64,000 bases of DNA from assembly GCA_017305195.1 (NCBI GenBank), contig JAFKMU010000044.1, forward strand, positions 171,259 to 235,258, given 5' to 3'. Position numbers and translations under genes: made by a program. Shown here in pieces: positions 59,705 through 64,000 of this stretch (its first letter is position 1; each line of letters begins with the position of its first letter). The notes under the pieces were generated by a model. That model had not been told where the DNA came from and ran no database searches. It saw only the letters and a program-made list of their open reading frames with translations. Source of the stretch: Verrucomicrobiota bacterium (GTDB taxonomy: Bacteria > Verrucomicrobiota > Verrucomicrobiia > Chthoniobacterales > Terrimicrobiaceae).

Positions 59705-60484
59705 CTAGCGCGAGTTGACCTCGTTCCGATACTGGATGTAGGCGGTGCGGGCAGCGAGATAGCGATCGATCGTGTCCTTCGTGGCCGCCTCGTAGGTATC
59801 GAGCTGACCCGGCAGCGAACGCATCGTATTCGCGGCAGGCACGGCGATGTACCACACCGGCTGGCCCCAGACATATCCGCACCATGTGATGGGGTTCAGC
59901 GCCCAGTCACCCGCCAGACCCACGCCATCGCGCAGGGTGGTCGGGCCGATCAGCGGGAGCACGAAATAGAAGCCGTTCGGGATGCCCCATTTGGCAAAGG
60001 TCTGCGCGGTGTCTGCCGGCGGGAGGTCGGCCAGTGCGGGAATGTGCTGGGCAGGACGACCGAGACCGCCGATGCCGACGGTGCTGTTCACGAGGAAAGC
60101 ACCCGTCTGCTTGCCCGCTCCTGGGAGATCGGCCTGCAGGAGATTGTTGGCGAGACGCACCGGGTATTTGACGTTCTCAAAGGCATTGCCGATCGCCTCG
60201 CGTCCCTTCTCGGGGATGATGAACTTGTAGCCCATGGCCACCGGCTTGAGGACGTAGCGGTAAACCTGGTGGTTGATCCAGAAGGTGACGCGATTGACCG
60301 GCTGGAGCGGGTCGGGCACCTGGGCCACGGTGGAGTAGGTGTCGAGGTCGTCCGCAGACGCGACCGCCGCCTTGCCTCCCACGGCCGCCTTGCCATCGGC
60401 AGGAGCTGCTGGCGCTTCTTTCTTGGTAGTCGCACAACCGACGAAAAACGCGGAGGCGAGCGAGAGGCACAGGATTTTTTTCAT
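59705..60484 (-). CDS. mlaA: MlaA/VacJ-family outer-membrane lipoprotein
   Basis: 259 aa. The lipobox FVGC puts Cys17 as the lipidated residue. The MlaA domain has DPLQPVNRVTFWINHQVYRYVLKPVAMGYKFIIP, NNLLQADLPGAGKQTGAFLVNSTVGIGGLGRPA, KWGIPNGFYFVLPLIGPTTLRDGVGLAGDW and a long C-terminal helix (YEAATKDTIDRYLAARTAYIQYRNE). MlaA sits in the outer membrane and removes phospholipids from the outer leaflet, giving them to MlaC. It overlaps mlaC by one base (TAATG), so outer-membrane and periplasmic parts of the pathway are coexpressed. An Ala-rich linker of about 25 residues follows the lipobox. Confidence 0.94.
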   Translation of the reverse strand: MKKILCLSLASAFFVGCATTKKEAPAAPADGKAAVGGKAAVASADDLDTYSTVAQVPDPLQPVNRVTFWINHQVYRYVLKPVAMGYKFIIPEKGREAIGNAFENVKYPVRLANNLLQADLPGAGKQTGAFLVNSTVGIGGLGRPAQHIPALADLPPADTAQTFAKWGIPNGFYFVLPLIGPTTLRDGVGLAGDWALNPITWCGYVWGQPVWYIAVPAANTMRSLPGQLDTYEAATKDTIDRYLAARTAYIQYRNEVNSR

Positions 60485-61062
60485 TATGGATTGTTCACGG
60501 CGTTGGTGAGGGCAGCCAGGACGGCGGTGGCGCCTCCCTTTTGGAACTGGGCATCAAATTGCGAGCGGTAGTTGCCCACGAAGCTCACGCCTTCCACCAC
60601 CACATCGGTGATGCGCCAGTCTTCGCTTTGCTCCAGGCGGTAGATGACCTCGTACTTGCTGCCCTTGTAGAGGACCAGGGTCGGCACCTCGGCCCGGCCG
60701 GGAGCGGGCGTGGTCGCGGCCTTGTAGGTCACCTCGGGGCGTTCGCCGATGGTGTAGCGTCCGGCGTAGCGGCGGATGATGAGGTCGGTGAAAAGGGATA
60801 TCGCCTTCTTTTGCTGGTCGGGCGTGAAGGTCCTCCATCCCGGCCCGATGGCGCGCCGCGTCATGGCGGCAAAGCTCATGTTCTTTTCCAGCACCGGGCG
60901 CACCTTTTGCATGAGCACCTCGTTGTTGGGCACTTTCTCGGCGATGGCGATGAGCTCGTCATTGGTGGAACGCACCTTTTGCTCGGCCACGCTCTGGGCC
61001 ATCGCGGGGACGGTCAGCGTGACGAGTGCAGCGAGAAAAAGAAAGAAACGAGGCGTAATCAT
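60484..61062 (-). CDS. mlaC: MlaC/Ttg2D-family periplasmic phospholipid carrier
   Basis: 192 aa with a signal peptide (FFLFLAALVTLTVPAMAQ). The MlaC fold is shown by VRPVLEKNMSFAAMTRRAIGPGWRTFTPDQQKKAISLFTDLIIRRYAGRY, YEVIYRLEQSEDWRITDVVVEGVSFVGNYRSQFDAQFQKGG. MlaC ferries phospholipids between MlaA and the MlaFED complex. It overlaps mlaD by ATGA and mlaA by one base. Confidence 0.94.
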   Translation of the reverse strand: MITPRFFLFLAALVTLTVPAMAQSVAEQKVRSTNDELIAIAEKVPNNEVLMQKVRPVLEKNMSFAAMTRRAIGPGWRTFTPDQQKKAISLFTDLIIRRYAGRYTIGERPEVTYKAATTPAPGRAEVPTLVLYKGSKYEVIYRLEQSEDWRITDVVVEGVSFVGNYRSQFDAQFQKGGATAVLAALTNAVNNP

Positions 61063-61547
61063 GGTTGAGGTTGTGGCGTTGGCTGGCCCTCGGCCGGTTT
61101 GTCCGCGGAGCCAAAAGCCATTTTGCCAATGAGCGACTCCAGATCCACGGATGATTCGGTCATGGTAATGCGATTGCCAGGTTGCAGATAGGTTTCATCA
61201 GCTCCGGGCGAAAGTGCAACGAATTTGTCTCCGATCAGCCCCGATGTTTTGATCGACGCCATGGAGTCGGTCGGCAGGTGCAGGACGGACTGGACCCGGA
61301 GGGTGGCGATGGCGCTGAAGTCATCCTTGTCGAGCCGGATGTCCTCGACCCGGCCGACCGTCACGCCGGAAACCACCACGCTCCCGCCCTTGTGCAGGCC
61401 GCCGGCATTCGAGAAGCGCGCCTCGATCACGTAGGTGTCGCCTGAGGGAAGACTGCCCGCGCCAAGCTTGATCGTGAGATAAAGCACAGCAGCAAGTCCC
61501 ATGAGGACAAACACGCCCACGAGGAGCTCAAGACGGGATGGTTTCAT
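61059..61547 (-). CDS. mlaD: MlaD-family MCE protein
   Basis: 162 aa. One N-terminal transmembrane helix (LLVGVFVLMGLAAVLYLTI) and one MCE domain (YVIEARFSNAGGLHKGGSVVVSGVTVGRVEDIRLDKDDFSAIATLRVQ ... IKTSGLIGDKFVALSPG) with a Pro/Gln-rich tail. MlaD forms a hexameric ring through which lipid passes to the inner-membrane permease MlaE. ATGA overlaps exist with both mlaF and mlaC. Confidence 0.95.
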   Translation of the reverse strand: MKPSRLELLVGVFVLMGLAAVLYLTIKLGAGSLPSGDTYVIEARFSNAGGLHKGGSVVVSGVTVGRVEDIRLDKDDFSAIATLRVQSVLHLPTDSMASIKTSGLIGDKFVALSPGADETYLQPGNRITMTESSVDLESLIGKMAFGSADKPAEGQPTPQPQP

Positions 61548-62323
61548 TTTGGAGAAGTCTGTAATGCAGCAAGAGTGTTGCCAAGTGCCTCGACACTGTC
61601 ACGGAATCCCGTGACCACGGGGAGGGTCGAGGAGGAAAATTCCGCCGGGGTGCCGTCGAAGCGGAGCTGCCCGCCCTCCAGCAGGGCGACGCGGTCGCTC
61701 GTGACCAATGCCTCAGGCACGTCGTGGGTCACCACGAGCGCGGTAAAGGCGAGCTGCCGCTGGTAGCGCGCGATCATGGCGAAGACGGCATTGCGGCGCA
61801 GGGGGTCTAAACCCGCCGTCGGCTCGTCGAAGAAAACCAGCTCGGGCTTGGTGACGATGGCCCGGGCCAGGGCGAGGCGCTTCTGCATGCCGCCCGACAT
61901 CTGGCCCGGGTAACGACCGGCGAAGGTATCGATCTCAAGCTGCTTGAGCGCCTCCATGGCCTGCTGGCGGATTTCGCGATTGGAAAGATCCGTCGTCTGC
62001 TCGAGCGGAAGCGCCACGTTTTCCAACGCCGTGAGGGAATCGAAGAGAGCATTGCTCTGGAAAAGAAAGCTGCACCGATGGCGAAAATCCGCCAGCGACG
62101 CCGGGTTGGAGGCCGAGAGGAGCTTCCCGTCGAACCGCACCTCTCCAGCGTCCTGATGGACCACGCCGCCGAGGCATTTCAGAAAAACCGATTTCCCCGC
62201 GCCGCTCGGGCCGAGGATGGTGAAGACCTGCCCGCGCTGGACCTCGAGGTTGATGCCCGACAGTACCTCCTGAGAGCCAAAGCTCTTGCGCAATCCCGAA
62301 ACTTGCAACAGCGGCGTGGCCAT
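61544..62323 (-). CDS. mlaF: MlaF-family ABC ATPase
   Basis: 259 aa. Walker A GPSGAGKS, signature MSGGMQKRLALARAI, Walker B LVFFDEPTAGLDP and the H-loop VVTHD are all present, with the MlaF-like VHQDAGEVRFDG and FLFQSNALFDSLTALENVALPLEQ. It drives the MlaFED lipid transporter. It starts 3 bp after mlaE and overlaps mlaD by ATGA. No mlaB (STAS) gene lies in the operon. Confidence 0.95.
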   Translation of the reverse strand: MATPLLQVSGLRKSFGSQEVLSGINLEVQRGQVFTILGPSGAGKSVFLKCLGGVVHQDAGEVRFDGKLLSASNPASLADFRHRCSFLFQSNALFDSLTALENVALPLEQTTDLSNREIRQQAMEALKQLEIDTFAGRYPGQMSGGMQKRLALARAIVTKPELVFFDEPTAGLDPLRRNAVFAMIARYQRQLAFTALVVTHDVPEALVTSDRVALLEGGQLRFDGTPAEFSSSTLPVVTGFRDSVEALGNTLAALQTSPK

Positions 62324-62326
62324 GGA

Positions 62327-63190
62327 CTAGACGAGGAAGGAGGTGATGGCGTAGTCGACCGCCAGCACGACGATGCTGGAGAGCACGACCGCCCGGGTGG
62401 TCGACGCGCTCACGGCCCGCGCGCCCGTCGCCGTGGAGCAGCGGTGGGCATTGTAGCCGTAATAGGAGCAGATGGAAATCGTCAGCAGGCCAAAGGTCGC
62501 GGCCTTGATGAAGCACTCGCGCACATCCGCCATCTCGACGGCGCGCTCGACCGCCGACCAGTAAATGCCGGGATCGACCCCGAGGAGCACGGAGCCCGAG
62601 AGGCTGCCGCCGTAAAGACCGATGGCGACAAAAAGAGCGGTTTGCAGGGGGAAAACGACGAGAGCCGCCAGCAGTCGGGGCGACACCAGATAGCCGTGGC
62701 TGTCGATGCCCATCGTCTCCAGCGCCACGATCTGCTCGGAGTTGCGCTGGATGCCGAGTTCCGCCGCGAGGGCTGATCCAGCCTGGCCGACGATCATCAG
62801 GGCCGCGAGCACCGGAGCCATTTCCCGCACGAGGCTCAGGGAAACCAGAGCCCCGAGCAATCCCTCCGACCCAAAGCGACTCAATACGTAATACCCCTGA
62901 AGCCCCAGGACGAGGCCGGTGAAGATGCCGACAATCAGGATAACCGGCAGGCAGAGCGCCCCCTGTTCATAAAAAGCGCGCACGATGCGCCGGGGCAGAC
63001 GTCGCGACCCGATCGCCCCGCGAAAGGATGCGATCACGAACAAGGCAAACTCTCCCAAACGGGAAACGAGATCCAATGTATTGCGACCGAGCACTCCTAC
63101 CACAGGCGTGGATACTTGGCAGGCGGCGGGGTGTTCTGCAATCCGATGTTTCGTTCCAACGAAAAGAACCGGCACGCGGATTTTTACCAT
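62327..63190 (-). CDS. mlaE: MlaE-family ABC permease
   Basis: 287 aa. Core MlaE sequence: RIVRAFYEQGALCLPVILIVGIFTGLVLGLQGYYVLSRFG, REMAPVLAALMIVGQAGSALAAELGIQRNSEQIVALETMGID, and a C-terminal pair of helices (AVVLSSIVVLAVDYAITSFLV). It is the inner-membrane permease of the Mla system. It is the first gene of the run mlaE-F-D-C-A. The first 25-30 residues (to about QVSTPVVG) are longer than in most MlaE proteins, so the true start could be a downstream GTG. Confidence 0.93.
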   Translation of the reverse strand: MVKIRVPVLFVGTKHRIAEHPAACQVSTPVVGVLGRNTLDLVSRLGEFALFVIASFRGAIGSRRLPRRIVRAFYEQGALCLPVILIVGIFTGLVLGLQGYYVLSRFGSEGLLGALVSLSLVREMAPVLAALMIVGQAGSALAAELGIQRNSEQIVALETMGIDSHGYLVSPRLLAALVVFPLQTALFVAIGLYGGSLSGSVLLGVDPGIYWSAVERAVEMADVRECFIKAATFGLLTISICSYYGYNAHRCSTATGARAVSASTTRAVVLSSIVVLAVDYAITSFLV

Positions 63191-63229
63191 TTGATCGGTA
63201 GAAATCCCCCGCTCCCCGGACGGAGTTTG

Positions 63230-63840
63230 TTACTTTGCGGCAGCGGAGGGAGACTTCAGATCCTCCGGTGGCGGGGCCATGATCGGAGGCCCGCGAAAGG
63301 CCGATACGATCACCCCGACGAGGCCTATCATGGCGGCGACGTGAAAGGCCGCGCTCTGCCCGCTGGTATAGATGGCAAAAATGGTCTCCCGTGCATGCTC
63401 AGGATGGTATCCGGCAAGGAGCTTCCCGGCTCCGGTGCCGGCCACGGTCGCGCCGAGAATGGCAGCCGCCAGCGATACGCCAAGAGCCTGGCCAAAATTT
63501 CGCGACATGGCAAAGAACCCATTGGCCGAGCCGAGCATCGGCTGCGGCACGGCGGCGAGCACGGAGGTGTTGTTCGGAGGATGGAAAAGCCCCCCAGCCG
63601 GTCGCCCAGTCGTCCCGCCACCAGCAACGAGGCTGTGAGGGCGATCATGTAGGAAAGCATCACCCACTTCACCTCGTGAAGCCCGACACCGAATTGCGCC
63701 CCCATGGCGGGCAGGGCCAGGGTCACGATGAAGGCGTCCATGTAGACGACGAAATTCCCGCACTCGACTGCGCCAAGCACCCACCACCGACGGCTCGGGC
63801 CGTGCGCCGCCTCCAGCAGGGGACGTCCGGAAGCATTCAT
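63230..63840 (-). pseudogene. Broken DHA2/EmrB-type drug efflux MFS gene
   Basis: Two frames carry the ends of one DHA2-type transporter. The frame from ATG 63840 encodes WWVLGAVECGNFVVYMDAFIVTLALPAMGAQFGVGLHEVKWVMLSYMIALTASLLVAGRLGDRLGG, the first two to three helices. Another frame encodes PPNNTSVLAAVPQPMLGSANGFFAMSRNFGQALGVSLAAAILG and one last helix, which in a complete 14-helix protein lies some 250-300 residues later. The join is near 63600. So the middle has been deleted and the reading frame shifted. The start lies 11 bp from an IS481-type element, whose arrival may have come with or after the decay. Confidence 0.8.
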
Positions 63841-63851
63841 GATCGGGCGTT

Positions 63852-64000
63852 CTAGGTGTGGAGTCTCAACAGGTTATTCATGGAGAGACGGAGTTGAGCG
63901 ATGGGAGAGGAGAGGTTGAGAGCGGAATGAGGGCGATGCCAGTTATAACGGTGGAGGAAGGGATTTAGGCAGTTTTGGCGGTGGGCGGAGTTGGAGTAGG
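63852..64000 (-). CDS. IS481-family transposase, C-terminal end (cut by window edge)
   Basis: The minus-strand frame reads FLHRYNWHRPHSALNLSSPIAQL and ends NNLLRLHT followed by TAG at 63852-63854. This is the C-terminal end of the DDE integrase core of IS481 (and related IS3-like) transposases. The start is beyond the window. The stop codon lies outside the element, in the target sequence CTAG. Confidence 0.85.
   Translation of the reverse strand, partial: YSNSAHRQNCLNPFLHRYNWHRPHSALNLSSPIAQLRLSMNNLLRLHT
63857..64000 (-). mobile_element. IS481-family insertion sequence, one end (cut by window edge)
   Basis: From 63857 the sequence TGTGGAGTCTCAACAGG followed by TTATTCATGG closely resembles the terminal repeat of IS481 (TGTGAAGATTCAATAGG...). 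The six bases before it, TCTAGG (63851-63856), fit the NCTAGN target that IS481-type elements duplicate. The other end is outside the window. Confidence 0.8.

Noticed and set aside
1..64000. CRISPR arrays, tRNA, rRNA genes and replication origins
   Set aside because: No regularly spaced repeats, cloverleaf-like tRNA or rRNA sequence, or DnaA-box cluster was seen in any intergenic stretch.

Overview
The window looks like a piece of a high-GC, Gram-negative, Planctomycetes-Verrucomicrobia-type chromosome, most likely Verrucomicrobiota. The reasons are three secreted PEP-CTERM proteins, three lone pseudopilin-like proteins placed beside carbohydrate genes, a DUF5069 protein, an outer-membrane lipid (Mla) operon and many secreted polysaccharide-active proteins. 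This assignment is inference; no rRNA or tRNA gene was seen. Genes are dense and often overlap by ATGA.

Layout. (1) 1-6.5 kb: a RegB/RegA redox two-component pair, a PEP-CTERM protein and pseudopilin, a Tat-exported DJ-1/PfpI lipoprotein, and a PCuAC-SCO-cytochrome c operon. Three near-identical GCGGC-N5-GNCGC palindromes sit upstream of regB, the PEP-CTERM gene and the PCuAC operon and match the known RegA/PrrA/RegR site, so this part reads as one redox/copper regulon. (2) 6.5-12.4 kb: DNA polymerase IV with a small acetyltransferase, a decayed intergenic repeat, a small wHTH-like protein, a DUF748/AsmA-like protein and an alpha/beta hydrolase. (3) 12.4-18 kb: a JetABC/MksFEB SMC-like operon without the JetD nuclease gene next to it. 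(4) 18.5-33.7 kb: the most interesting region. A single-module highly reducing type I polyketide synthase is followed on the same strand by a PhcB-like SAM methyltransferase, a PhcS-like hybrid sensor kinase and three receiver-domain proteins resembling PhcQ and PhcR of the Ralstonia quorum-sensing system. A LuxR-type response regulator is divergent from it. I read this as a candidate quorum-sensing system in which a polyketide synthase supplies the acyl chain of the signal. (5) 33.9-45.6 kb: a LacI-controlled locus for a pectin-type polysaccharide (probably rhamnogalacturonan), with SGNH esterase, PcRGLX/YetA-like enzyme, sugar transporter, YhcH/YiaL protein and Gfo/Idh oxidoreductase. A shared LacI-type operator appears at four start regions. 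(6) 45.7-51.8 kb: a GntR-controlled locus with LamG proteins, a GH71-type alpha-1,3-glucanase, a pseudopilin and an alpha/beta hydrolase. (7) 51.7-56 kb: an old yellow enzyme and a ric-hcp-Rrf2 nitrosative stress operon with a strong palindromic operator. (8) 56-63.9 kb: phosphatase, MFS carrier, thioesterase, DUF5069-acetyltransferase fusion, mlaEFDC-mlaA operon, a broken drug-efflux gene and the end of an IS481-family element running off the window.

Regions 1, 5 and 6 repeat one plan: a regulator, a PEP-CTERM protein, catabolic or redox genes, and one pseudopilin. Gene functions come from motifs and remembered family features read by eye; no database search was possible.
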